Positions 20,306-32,308 are shown, numbered from the stretch's first letter. The stretch is DNA of 64,000 nt from Pseudorasbora parva (GCF_024679245.1 NC_090177.1:48085353-48149352), one strand, 5' to 3'. Numbers and translations: made by a program. Notes: generated by a model from the sequence alone, not told the origin.

Positions 20306-23300
20306 ATGACTTGTACCTTTTTAGCCATACTGCTCATGGCTCTCACTATCTCTACAATTAATGTGAGAAGTGTGAAGAGCAATATGCGAGCACAGAGCGT
20401 CTTATCCTTTTTAAAATATTTTAAGTCAGATGTGTTTTTATTGCAAGAATGTGGTTTGCCGTTTTTACCAAACTACAGGAAATGGGAGGAGCTCTGGACC
20501 CCAGGACCTTCCATTTGGAGCGGGTCCAATTTTAACAAAAATGATGGTGTTGCTATTTTAATTAACAATAAGAATATCTTGGTGAAGGGCAGCACTGTGG
20601 TGAAGGACGGGCGGGCAATTTTAGCAAATCTGACTTTTTTAGGTAAGGATTTTAACGTTTTAAATGTATATGGTTTTACGGATAAAAATGAAAGGTATGA
20701 GTTTTTAGAAGACCTGCAGCCCCACATGCTAGGTAGGGCTCCTTTAGTGGTAGCAGGGGATTTTAACTGTGTTTTATCAAAGAAGGACAGAAAGAGGGTG
20801 GGAGATGATTTTAAGATTGATAAGACATCGGTTTTATTACTAAGCTTAGTTAGAGATTTTAGGTTAGTTGACTGTTTTAAAATAATGCATCAAAGAGAGG
20901 AGGGCTTCACCTGGTTCAGTGGTGACGGCACCAAAGCCTCTCGAATCGACTACCTATTTACAAGAGATTTCCCGCCAACCGATGCTACATTGACCCCACT
21001 CTTCTTCTCAGACCACTTAATGCTATCTTGCACTCTTTCACTGCCCACTGGTGTGACAGTAGGGGGAGGTCTGTGGAAGCTGAACTGCTCCCTCTTAGAA
21101 GATGAGGAGGTAGTCAGAGAATATAGGGAGCAGTTCAGCCAATGGCAGACCCTCCAAGACTTTTATGACTCACGTGCACAGTGGTGGGAGATGGTGAAGG
21201 AACGGACAAGACTTTTTTTTAGAAAGACAGGCAGAGACAAAAAGAATAGATTTAAACGACGCATGATGGGGCTGCAAAAACGACTACAAAGGTATTTTAA
21301 TCTTTTAAATGACGGGTTTGATTTTAATGAAGATATTAAAATGGTAAAAGATGAGATGTCAGTTTTATCCAAAATACAAAGCAAAGGTGTCATTTTAAGG
21401 AGCAGGGAGAGGGAAACAGAGGAAGGAGAAAAGTGTACTAGGTATTTTTTTTAAAAGATAATTTCACAGGGTGGGACAATTACTGTTTTAAAAAGTGGAG
21501 GGAGGGAAGCCCATATCACAAAAGAGATTTTAAAAGAAACTGAAGAATTTTATGAACAATTATACAATACCAAAGAAGTACACAATGACGCGATAAAGGA
21601 AGTTTTAGAGTTTTTAGAAAAGAAATTAGACAAATGTGCTATTTTATCTCAAGATTTTAACATTTTAGAGATGGACAAAGCTCTTAAAAGTTTTAAACGA
21701 GGAAAGTCCCCAGGAATAGATGGACTTCCTCTAGAGTTTTACTCCACTTTTTGGGATATTTTAGCACACGACTTACTGACTGTTTTTAAGGAATTTGAGA
21801 CTCTGGACAGACTTCCTGACAGTTTTAGAATAGGGATAGTTTCACTCTTGCTAAAAAAAGGTGACAAGACTGACTTAAAAAACTGGCGACCCATTACTCT
21901 TTTAAACTTTGATTGTAAGATTTTTAGCAAAATTTTATCCATGCGCATGTCGACTGTTTTAGAGGACGTAATTCACCTGGATCAAGCATGTGCTGTGCCC
22001 GGAAGGAAGATCACGGACAGCCTGGTACTGATCAGAGATGCTATCTGTTATGCGAGAGACAGAAATATTCGGCTAGTAGTCCTAAATTTAGATTTTGAAA
22101 AAGCATTTGACCGCATCTCGCACCAGTTCCTCTTTAAGGTACTGGAGAAAATGGGGTTTCCAGGGAGGTTTATAGCCTGGGTGGGACTGCTTTACAATGG
22201 TCTGGTTAGCAGGATTTTGGTTAACGGGCATTTGTCCAAAGCTGTAAATATCCACAGCGGTGTCCGTCAGGGGTGTCCTTTATCTCCCCTTCTGTATGTG
22301 GCCTGTATTGAGCCACTGGCACAAATCTTGAGAAGGGATAAATGGATTAAAGGACTGGACGTCCCAGGGACTGGTGGACTGACAGCAACCTGCGTTTTAT
22401 ATATGGACGACATAACCCTTTTAGCGACTGACCTTTTATCGGTACGAAGAGCATTGGACTTGACTGACTGGTACGGTCGGGCCTCGGGCGCCAAGCTCAA
22501 TAGGAACAAGTCCGAGGCCCAGCTCTTCGGGCCGTGGGGGGACGTCGACACAGGTGGACTGGATCTGGTTTTTAAAGACAACGATTTGAAAGTTTTAGGT
22601 GTAAAATTTGACAGAGAGGGTGGAGGACGGGGAAACTGGACTGACATCTTAGGGAAAGTTAGGCAAAGACTGGGTTTTTGGGGACTAAGACAGATGACAA
22701 TGGAAGGGAAGGTTTTAATTTTTAAAGCCATAATTTTACCACTGATTTTACTTGTCTGTTCTGTTTTTAGTCCCCCAAGAAGATTCCTGGCCAACCTGGA
22801 GAGGGCGGTATTTTATTTCCTGTGGGGGTCCAAGTGGGAACGACTGAAAAGGGAGGTCTTTAAAAAAAGAAAGGAAAATGGTGGGAAAGGCCTCCCTGAC
22901 CCCCACTTGTTTTTAGGTAGCCGCTTTACCGCCCTCCACATCGGATACGCGCTGACCCCATCCAGAGAGAATAAGACAGCGGCCATGGCTCGTTTCTGGA
23001 TGGGGTCCTACCTAAGAAGCCTAAAGATTTTACCTACTGATTTAAAAACCCCAGTGTCTTTTAACTTGCCAAAAGAGTATATTTTTATCAAGACATTTTT
23101 AAAGAAATACTTTTTAGAAACAGAAGATGTGACGATTTTAACTAACCATAAGTCTCTTATCTCTCTTGTGCAGGATCGAGAAAAGGTGAGCCCAGTTCCA
23201 GGCCTCACGCCAAGTGAGGCCAAAGAAGTTTGGAGGAACGTTGCCCACCCAGCTCTCCAGAACAGGCTTAAGGACTTGGCGTGGATGGTGGCTCATGAGA

Positions 23301-23758
23301 TCCTCCCGGTCAGGGCGGTTATGCACTCCAGAGGCATGGCCAAAAATCCCACCTGCCCACGGTCCGGGTGTAAATCCCCGGAGACCGTCTACCATCTGCT
23401 CTGGGAGTGCGGTGCTGCGCGGGACCTGTGGGCCAGGGCCGGCCCCCTGTTTTTCCCGTGCCTGCCAGCGGGTGGGGCCCAGGTGGATTACAACCTCGCC
23501 ATCCTAGGGGTGGGTCAGGGCCTAAAAGCCCTAACAACACAAGAATTTGCATCGCTCTGGCTCACCCTTAACCTGATAAAGGATGCCATCTGGGTCACCA
23601 GAAACCTGCTGGTGGGGAAACGCGTGACGGTCCCCCTCCACGCGAGCGAGCAGAGGATAAGATCAGCGCTGCAGGGTGGGCCGCACGTCGTTATTCGGAT
23701 GGGGGGGCCGAGGCCACACGAGAAGGTCCCGGCCACCACCGACCTTGGCCGCCCGTAG
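20306..23758 (+). pseudogene. LINE ORF2 (APE-RT), element 1, one in-frame stop
   Basis: Endonuclease/reverse transcriptase that nicks the U2 gene and copies the element RNA. The second ATG (20336, MALTISTINVRS) starts directly at the APE domain and is the likelier start. APE motifs: INVRS, the catalytic-type E of LLQEC, AGDFN, SRIDY, SDH. RT motifs: NWRPITLLN, LDFEKAFD, RQGCPLSP and YMDD at about residues 699-702. A C-terminal CX4CX7HX4C motif lies in the last 140 residues. Codon 383 (21452-21454) is TAA where element 2 has AAA, after a T run. The reading frame is open on both sides, so the break is a single substitution (T8A4 against T7A5) or a sequence error. As read, the protein ends between APE and RT. 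Confidence 0.92.
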
Positions 23759-24191
23759 ATGCACCCTCACCACTCTGGCTACGGGAACAGCGGGCCAGCG
23801 GGCCGGAGGAGAGGGGATCTCCGCTGGGCTCTGGAAGCGAGGAGCCTTGAGCCTGTTCTGGAGAACTGGAGTGAATGGACATGTTTTGTAGGGGCTCACC
23901 CTTGATCCTGTACAAGAGACGAAGTTTTAATTGTCACGTTTTAGTCTGTTTTATCATGAATATATTTATTGTTTTCATTCATTTTATTCCTCTTTTAACA
24001 CCACACTGACATACAAGGACTTTTACACAACACATCAACTGATTTTAACAAAAAAGTGACTTGTGTTTTAAGGGATGTAACCATGTATGTTTATTTTATT
24101 TTTTAAAGAAGAAAGAAATGTGTGGCATAAACATGAAAATGAATTGAAATCAATATGAAAAAATGTAACAATAAAACTTTTCGAAAGAAAA
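23759..24191 (+). other. 3' UTR of element 1
   Basis: 433 bp. The first 60 bp are identical to the matching part of element 2 and start with an ATG directly after the ORF2 TAG, in the same frame. The rest is A/T-rich. The very end, CGAAAGAAAA, is shared by both elements. Confidence 0.8.
24170..24175 (+). terminator. AATAAA polyadenylation signal, element 1
   Basis: AATAAA lies about 20 bp before the element's 3' end, within ACAATAAAACTTTTCG, which element 2 matches closely. It could define the element RNA end. Confidence 0.6.
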
Positions 24192-24342
24192 ATCTGTTCT
24201 TATCAGTTTAATATCTGATACGTCCCCTATCCGGGGACTGCATATTAAATTGATTTTTGGCACATGGAGCCGGAACCGGGGCTTGCTCCGTCCACTCCAC
24301 GCATCGACCTGGTATTGCAGTGCCTCCAGGAACGGTGTGCTT
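24192..24342 (+). pseudogene. RNU2: 3' part of U2 interrupted by element 1
   Basis: U2 nt 38-188, starting ATCTGTTC, with Sm site, stems III-IV and the downstream 3' box. No PSE or start region, so it should not be made as U2. The sequence just after it has GCGATTTGTTG instead of GCGAATTGTTG, a base unique to this copy. T8 tract. Confidence 0.95.
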
Positions 24343-24815
24343 CCCCTTTTTGGGGACTGCGATTTGTTGTGACTAATAGAAGAACCAACAACACCACTGG
24401 AATTTTTTTTGTCAGAGAATACAGAAATACGCAGGAAGCGCATACAGAATGACGATGAGGTGACGCAACGATGACCGTGCCACAGAGAAAGCAGCAAGCT
24501 GCGGTCATATGAGCATAGGGAAAAAAGAAGAACAAAAGCGTCGGTTGCCGGCCGGCTGACTCATCACCGTCACAGCACGTTTTTTGATGTCCCTCTTATT
24601 TGAGAGTCTTTACCAACGAGCTGATGAGTCGAATCAGGGGTTTGTGTTGGATGGATTAGGGACACCTGATTCAAATCAAGGTCACGCACGCACGCACGCA
24701 GCAGTCAAGCAATGGAAGGTGCCCCGTCCTTCCTTTTCTTGGGGGAGGGGAAGGTCACCGTGTTTGAGGATGGCGAAGGGGGATAGGGCGCCTCTGCCTG
24801 GAGGCCAGGCAACTC

Positions 24816-24979
24816 ATACTTACCTGGCAGGGGAGACACCATGATCAGGAAGGTGGTTCACCCAGGGCGAGGCTCGGCCATTGCACTCCGGTTGTGCTGA
24901 CCCCTGCGAATTCCCCAAATGTGGGAATCTCGACTGCATAATTTATGGTAGTGGGGGACTGCGTTCGCGCTCTCCCCTG
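24816..24979 (+). ncRNA. RNU1: U1 snRNA, copy 11
   Basis: 164 nt, A123, (CACG)4, C at -27. Complete with its own PSE although the upstream U2 is split. Confidence 0.97.
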
Positions 24980-25987
24980 TACACACTGGTTAAAAGCAGA
25001 TAGCGTGGAGGGAAAAAGCGTGCGGTTCTTGACGCTTGTGGCGCCGCCCACTGCCCCAAAGGGTGAAGTTGCACCAGTTTTGTTATGTTTCTGTCTCTTT
25101 CTGCTGTGTCAGCCAGTGACCCGGAGAGTTCAGAGAACTGAACTGCGTTTGTTTTCATCGAGGTTGTCGAAACCTGCGACCGGTTTGCCGAATGTGGTTT
25201 TTCCCACAAACTTTGATATTCAACGGACGAGTTGATTGACAGCAGTGGTCCCAAAGGCAAAGTTGTTCGGATGGAGGTTTTCTGTCGTATGGTACGACTG
25301 TCTCGTGCGCGTGCTGTGAAAAAGCACGCGACATACGTTCGCCTATAGCCGCTCTCATGTTGTTGCTTTTTCATTTTAAAGCGCCACTAGGTGGCCATTC
25401 ACCGCGTCCTTTCTCGCCTGACCCCAGACTGAGCCCGTGCACGGGTGTACCGGCTTGGGTGAAATTGTCTCGTTCCGTCCAAGAGCTATAGCCGTTCTAG
25501 CAGACCCCGCCTCGCCCAGCCCGTAGGTTTCGGCCTGCCGCCGCCAAGCTGAATCGAAATTCCCACTTTTTTTCCGATCTGGACGGACAGTCAGACTCCA
25601 GAGAATCTTTCTGCACTGGTTTGGGCCAGATCGGGCAAAAGACCTAGGACTAGTGTGCAAAAGTAGGTTTTTCACAAAATCCCAAATACCCGAAAATTTC
25701 GCCAGCGCAACCTTCGAATCCGAGGCATGCGTCTCGCTCGGCTCGAGCCAAGGATTCCGATGATATAAGACACTTGGTTCTGCGGCGTGCGGTTTGGGAG
25801 CTACGAGCCATTTCGTGCCGGGCCAATCGGGGGGCCAGCCTTGGTGATGTTGTAGAGCGAGTGGCTAGTACCATCCCTCAAAGTTTCAGGTCTCTACGAC
25901 GTAAGGCCTTTGCCAACCCTCCCCCCCTCACCGCTTCCCAGATGGGCGTCGCCTTTGCCGGCTCCCCTGTCGCTGCGTCATTGTGTC

Positions 25988-26175
25988 ATCGCTTCTCGGC
26001 CTTTTGGCTAAGATCAAGTGTAGTATCTGTTCTTATCAGTTTAATATCTGATACGTCCCCTATCCGGGGACTGCATATTAAATTGATTTTTGGCACATGG
26101 AGCCGGAACCGGGGCTTGCTCCGTCCACTCCACGCATCGACCTGGTATTGCAGTGCCTCCAGGAACGGTGTGCTT
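25988..26175 (+). ncRNA. RNU2: U2 snRNA, copy 11 (full)
   Basis: Full length; T at -18, T8 tract, CCAATC variant upstream. First intact U2 after element 1. Confidence 0.97.
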
Positions 26176-26648
26176 CCCCTTTTTGGGGACTGCGAATTGT
26201 TGTGACTAATAGAAGAACCAACAACACCACTGGAATTTTTTTTGTCAGAGAATACAGAAATACGCAGGAAGCGCATACAGAATGACGATGAGGTGACGCA
26301 ACGATGACCGTGCCACAGAGAAAGCAGCAAGCTGCGGTCATATGAGCATAGGGAAAAAAGAAGAACAAAAGCGTCGGTTGCCGGCCGGCTGACTCATCAC
26401 CGTCACAGCACGTTTTTTGATGTCCCTCTTATTTGAGAGTCTTTACCAACGAGCTGATGAGTCGAATCAGGGGTTTGTGTTGGATGGATTAGGGACACCT
26501 GATTCAAATCAAGGTCACGCACGCACGCACGCAGCAGTCAAGCAATGGAAGGTGCCCCGTCCTTCCTTTTCTTGGGGGAGGGGAAGGTCACCGTGTTTGA
26601 GGATGGCGAAGGGGGATAGGGCGCCTCTGCCTGGAGGCCAGGCAACTC

Positions 26649-26812
26649 ATACTTACCTGGCAGGGGAGACACCATGATCAGGAAGGTGGTTCACCCAGGG
26701 CGAGGCTCGGCAAATGCACTCCGGTTGTGCTGACCCCTGCGAATTCCCCAAATGTGGGAATCTCGACTGCATAATTTATGGTAGTGGGGGACTGCGTTCG
26801 CGCTCTCCCCTG
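26649..26812 (+). ncRNA. RNU1: U1 snRNA, copy 12, altered U1A loop
   Basis: 164 nt, A123, (CACG)4. Stem-loop II reads GGCAAATGCACTCC where other copies have GGCCATTGCACTCC, so the U1A recognition sequence ATTGCAC becomes AATGCAC and the adjoining stem base changes. Confidence 0.93.
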
Positions 26813-27820
26813 TACACACTGGTTAAAAGCAGATAGCGTGGAGGGAAAAAGCGTGCGGTTCTTGACGCTTGTGGCGCCGCCCACTGCCCCAAAGGGTGAA
26901 GTTGCACCAGTTTTGTTATGTTTCTGTCTCTTTCTGCTGTGTCAGCCAGTGACCCGGAGAGTTCAGAGAACTGAACTGCGTTTGTTTTCATCGAGGTTGT
27001 CGAAACCTGCGACCGGTTTGCCGAATGTGGTTTTTCCCACAAACTTTGATATTCAACGGACGAGTTGATTGACAGCAGTGGTCCCAAAGGCAAAGTTGTT
27101 CGGATGGAGGTTTTCTGTCGTATGGTACGACTGTCTCGTGCGCGTGCTGTGAAAAAGCACGCGACATACGTTCGCCTATAGCCGCTCTCATGTTGTTGCT
27201 TTTTCATTTTAAAGCGCCACTAGGTGGCCATTCACCGCGTCCTTTCTCGCCTGACCCCAGACTGAGCCCGTGCACGGGTGTACCGGCTTGGGTGAAATTG
27301 TCTCGTTCCGTCCAAGAGCTATAGCCGTTCTAGCAGACCCCGCCTCGCCCAGCCCGTAGGTTTCGGCCTGCCGCCGCCAAGCTGAATCGAAATTCCCACT
27401 TTTTTTCCGATCTGGACGGACAGTCAGACTCCAGAGAATCTTTCTGCACTGGTTTGGGCCAGATCGGGCAAAAGACCTAGGACTAGTGTGCAAAAGTAGG
27501 TTTTTCACAAAATCCCAAATACCCGAAAATTTCGCTAGCGCAACCTTCGAATCCGAGGCATGCGTCTCGCTCGGCTCGAGCCAAGGATTCCGATGATATA
27601 AGACACTTGGTTCTGCGGCGTGCGGTTTGGGAGCTACGAGCCATTTCGTGCCGGGCCAATCGGGGGGCCAGCCTTGGTGATGTTTTAGAGCGAGTGGCTA
27701 GTACCATCCCTCAAAGTTTCAGGTCTCTACGACGTAAGGCCTTTGCCAACCCTCCCCCCCTCACCGCTTCCCAGATGGGCGTCGCCTTTGCCGGCTCCCC
27801 TGTCGCTGCGTCATTGTGTC

Positions 27821-28008
27821 ATCGCTTCTCGGCCTTTTGGCTAAGATCAAGTGTAGTATCTGTTCTTATCAGTTTAATATCTGATACGTCCCCTATCCGG
27901 GGACTGCATATTAAATTGATTTTTGGCACATGGAGCCGGAACCGGGGCTTGCTCCGTCCACTCCACGCATCGACCTGGTATTGCAGTGCCTCCAGGAACG
28001 GTGTGCTT
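27821..28008 (+). ncRNA. RNU2: U2 snRNA, copy 12
   Basis: Full length; T at -18, T8 tract. Private upstream changes: TTCGCTAGCG and GATGTTTTAGAG. Confidence 0.97.
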
Positions 28009-28481
28009 CCCCTTTTTGGGGACTGCGAATTGTTGTGACTAATAGAAGAACCAACAACACCACTGGAATTTTTTTTGTCAGAGAATACAGAAATACGCAG
28101 GAAGCGCATACAGAATGACGATGAGGTGACGCAACGATGACCGTGCCACAGAGAAAGCAGCAAGCTGCGGTCATATGAGCATAGGGAAAAAAGAAGAACA
28201 AAAGCGTCGGTTGCCGGCCGGCTGACTCATCACCGTCACAGCACGTTTTTTGATGTCCCTCTTATTTGAGAGTCTTTACCAACGAGCTGATGAGTCGAAT
28301 CAGGGGTTTGTGTTGGATGGATTAGGGACACCTGATTCAAATCAAGGTCACGCACGCACGCACGCAGCAGTCAAGCAATGGAAGGTGCCCCGTCCTTCCT
28401 TTTCTTGGGGGAGGGGAAGGTCACCGTGTTTGAGGATGGCGAAGGGGGATAGGGCGCCTCTGCCTGGAGGCCAGGCAACTC

Positions 28482-28646
28482 ATACTTACCTGGCAGGGGA
28501 GACACCATGATCAGGAAGGTGGTTCACCCAGGGCGAGGCTCGGCCATTGCACTCCGGTTGTGCTGACCCCTGCGAATTCCCCAAATGTGGGAATCTCGAC
28601 TGCATAATTTATGGTAGTGGGGGACTGCGTTTCGCGCTCTCCCCTG
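28482..28646 (+). ncRNA. RNU1: U1 snRNA, copy 13, one extra base
   Basis: 165 nt: one T is inserted in the 3' hairpin (GCGTTTCGCGC against GCGTTCGCGC), enlarging the TTCG loop of stem-loop IV. A123, (CACG)4. Confidence 0.94.
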
Positions 28647-29654
28647 TACACACTGGTTAAAAGCAGATAGCGTGGAGGGAAAAAGCGTGCGGTTCTTGAC
28701 GCTTGTGGCGCCGCCCACTGCCCCAAAGGGTGAAGTTGCACCAGTTTTGTTATGTTTCTGTCTCTTTCTGCTGTGTCAGCCAGTGACCCGGAGAGTTCAG
28801 AGAACTGAACTGCGTTTGTTTTCATCGAGGTTGTCGAAACCTGCGACCGGTTTGCCGAATGTGGTTTTTCCCACAAACTTTGATATTCAACGGACGAGTT
28901 GATTGACAGCAGTGGTCCCAAAGGCAAAGTTGTTCGGATGGAGGTTTTCTGTCGTATGGTACGACTGTCTCGTGCGCGTGCTGTGAAAAAGCACGCGACA
29001 TACGTTCGCCTATAGTCGCTCTCATGTTGTTGCTTTTTCATTTTAAAGCGCCACTAGGTGGCCATTCACCGCGTCCTTTCTCGCCTGACCCCAGACTGAG
29101 CCCGTGCACGGGTGTACCGGCTTGGGTGAAATTGTCTCGTTCCGTCCAAGAGCTATAGCCGTTCTAGCAGACCCCGCCTCGCCCAGCCCGTAGGTTTCGG
29201 CCTGCCGCCGCCAAGCTGAATCGAAATTCCCACTTTTTTTCCGATCTGGACGGACAGTCAGACTCCAGAGAATCTTTCTGCACTGGTTTGGGCCAGATCG
29301 GGCAAAAGACCTAGGACTAGTGTGCAAAAGTAGGTTTTTCACAAAATCCCAAATACCCGAAAATTTCGCCAGCGCAACCTTCGAATCCGAGGCATGCGTC
29401 TCGCTCGGCTCGAGCCAAGGATTCCGATGATATAAGACACTTGGTTCTGCGGCGTGCGGTTTGGGAGCTACGAGCCATTTCGTGCCGGGCCAATCGGGGG
29501 GCCAGCCTTGGTGATGTTGTAGAGCGAGTGGCTAGTACCATCCCTCAAAGTTTCAGGTCTCTACGACGTAAGGCCTTTGCCAACCCTCCCCCCCTCACCG
29601 CTTCCCAGATGGGCGTCGCCTTTGCCGGCTCCCCTGTCGCTGCGTCATTGTGTC

Positions 29655-29842
29655 ATCGCTTCTCGGCCTTTTGGCTAAGATCAAGTGTAGTATCTGTTCT
29701 TATCAGTTTAATATCTGATACGTCCCCTATCCGGGGACTGCATATTAAATTGATTTTTGGCACATGGAGCCGGAACCGGGGCTTGCTCCGTCCACTCCAC
29801 GCATCGACCTGGTATTGCAGTGCCTCCAGGAACGGTGTGCTT
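29655..29842 (+). ncRNA. RNU2: U2 snRNA, copy 13
   Basis: Full length; T at -18, T8 tract. Confidence 0.97.
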
Positions 29843-30315
29843 CCCCTTTTTGGGGACTGCGAATTGTTGTGACTAATAGAAGAACCAACAACACCACTGG
29901 AATTTTTTTTGTCAGAGAATACAGAAATACGCAGGAAGCGCATACAGAATGACGATGAGGTGACGCAACGATGACCGTGCCACAGAGAAAGCAGCAAGCT
30001 GCGGTCATATGAGCATAGGGAAAAAAGAAGAACAAAAGCGTCGGTTGCCGGCCGGCTGACTCATCACCGTCACAGCACGTTTTTTGATGTCCCTCTTATT
30101 TGAGAGTCTTTACCAACGAGCTGATGAGTCGAATCAGGGGTTTGTGTTGGATGGATTAGGGACACCTGATTCAAATCAAGGTCACGCACGCACGCACGCA
30201 GCAGTCAAGCAATGGAAGGTGCCCCGTCCTTCCTTTTCTTGGGGGAGGGGAAGGTCACCGTGTTTGAGGATGGCGAAGGGGGATAGGGCGCCTCTGCCTG
30301 GAGGCCAGGCAACTC

Positions 30316-30479
30316 ATACTTACCTGGCAGGGGAGACACCATGATCAGGAAGGTGGTTCACCCAGGGCGAGGCTCGGCCATTGCACTCCGGTTGTGCTGA
30401 CCCCTGCGAATTCCCCAAATGTGGGAATCTCGACTGCATAATTTATGGTAGTGGGGGACTGCGTTCGCGCTCTCCCCTG
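30316..30479 (+). ncRNA. RNU1: U1 snRNA, copy 14
   Basis: 164 nt, A123, (CACG)4, C at -27. Confidence 0.97.
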
Positions 30480-31487
30480 TACACACTGGTTAAAAGCAGA
30501 TAGCGTGGAGGGAAAAAGCGTGCGGTTCTTGACGCTTGTGGCGCCGCCCACTGCCCCAAAGGGTGAAGTTGCACCAGTTTTGTTATGTTTCTGTCTCTTT
30601 CTGCTGTGTCAGCCAGTGACCCGGAGAGTTCAGAGAACTGAACTGCGTTTGTTTTCATCGAGGTTGTCGAAACCTGCGACCGGTTTGCCGAATGTGGTTT
30701 TTCCCACAAACTTTGATATTCAACGGACGAGTTGATTGACAGCAGTGGTCCCAAAGGCAAAGTTGTTCGGATGGAGGTTTTCTGTCGTATGGTACGACTG
30801 TCTCGTGCGCGTGCTGTGAAAAAGCACGCGACATACGTTCGCCTATAGTCGCTCTCATGTTGTTGCTTTTTCATTTTAAAGCGCCACTAGGTGGCCATTC
30901 ACCGCGTCCTTTCTCGCCTGACCCCAGACTGAGCCCGTGCACGGGTGTACCGGCTTGGGTGAAATTGTCTCGTTCCGTCCAAGAGCTATAGCCGTTCTAG
31001 CAGACCCCGCCTCGCCCAGCCCGTAGGTTTCGGCCTGCCGCCGCCAAGCTGAATCGAAATTCCCACTTTTTTTCCGATCTGGACGGACAGTCAGACTCCA
31101 GAGAATCTTTCTGCACTGGTTTGGGCCAGATCGGGCAAAAGACCTAGGACTAGTGTGCAAAAGTAGGTTTTTCACAAAATCCCAAATACCCGAAAATTTC
31201 GCCAGCGCAACCTTCGAATCCGAGGCATGCGTCTCGCTCGGCTCGAGCCAAGGATTCCGATGATATAAGACACTTGGTTCTGCGGCGTGCGGTTTGGGAG
31301 CTACGAGCCATTTCGTGCCGGGCCAATCGGGGGGCCAGCCTTGGTGATGTTGTAGAGCGAGTGGCTAGTACCATCCCTCAAAGTTTCAGGTCTCTACGAC
31401 GTAAGGCCTTTGCCAACCCTCCCCCCCTCACCGCTTCCCAGATGGGCGTCGCCTTTGCCGGCTCCCCTGTCGCTGCGTCATTGTGTC

Positions 31488-31675
31488 ATCGCTTCTCGGC
31501 CTTTTGGCTAAGATCAAGTGTAGTATCTGTTCTTATCAGTTTAATATCTGATACGTCCCCTATCCGGGGACTGCATATTAAATTGATTTTTGGCACATGG
31601 AGCCGGAACCGGGGCTTGCTCCGTCCACTCCACGCATCGACCTGGTATTGCAGTGCCTCCAGGAACGGTGTGCTT
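31488..31675 (+). ncRNA. RNU2: U2 snRNA, copy 14
   Basis: Full length; T at -18; tract returns to T4 here. Confidence 0.97.
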
Positions 31676-32144
31676 CCCCTTTTTGGGGACTGCGAATTGT
31701 TGTGACTAATAGAAGAACCAACAACACCACTGGAATTTTGTCAGAGAATACAGAAATACGCAGGAAGCGCATACAGAATGACGATGAGGTGACGCAACGA
31801 TGACCGTGCCACAGAGAAAGCAGCAAGCTGCGGTCATATGAGCATAGGGAAAAAAGAAGAACAAAAGCGTCGGTTGCCGGCCGGCTGACTCATCACCGTC
31901 ACAGCACGTTTTTTGATGTCCCTCTTATTTGAGAGTCTTTACCAACGAGCTGATGAGTCGAATCAGGGGTTTGTGTTGGATGGATTAGGGACACCTGATT
32001 CAAATCAAGGTCACGCACGCACGCACGCAGCAGTCAAGCAATGGAAGGTGCCCCGTCCTTCCTTTTCTTGGGGGAGGGGAAGGTCACCGTGTTTGAGGAT
32101 GGCGAAGGGGGATAGGGGGCCTCTGCCTGGAGGCCAGGCAACTC

Positions 32145-32308
32145 ATACTTACCTGGCAGGGGAGACACCATGATCAGGAAGGTGGTTCACCCAGGGCGAG
32201 GCTCGGCCATTGCACTCCGGTTGTGCTGACCCCTGCGAATTCCCCAAATGTGGGAATCTCGACTGCATAATTTATGGTAGTGGGGGACTGCGTTCGCGCT
32301 CTCCCCTG
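32145..32308 (+). ncRNA. RNU1: U1 snRNA, copy 15
   Basis: 164 nt, A123, (CACG)4, G at -27. Confidence 0.97.

Larger units (their letters stand above)
18690..24191 (+). mobile_element. Keno-like U2-targeting LINE, element 1
   Basis: Non-LTR retrotransposon of about 5.5 kb, in the same orientation as U2. Layout: 5' UTR, ORF1 with three CCHC knuckles, ORF2 with APE endonuclease and reverse transcriptase, 3' UTR with AATAAA, and a short A-rich end. Domain order and the RT motifs fit the Tx1/L1 group. The U2 target points to Keno, a U2-specific Tx1-clade family described from fish; Utopia, another U2-targeting family, is the alternative. No LTRs and no target-site duplication are seen; the target lost about 4 bp (U2 nt 34-37). 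ORF2 has one in-frame stop. The last A before U2 sequence could belong to either side. Confidence 0.93.

Noticed and set aside
18690..24191. Retrovirus or LTR retrotransposon
   Set aside because: No LTRs, protease, integrase or envelope; APE endonuclease plus LINE-type RT and an A-rich 3' end instead.
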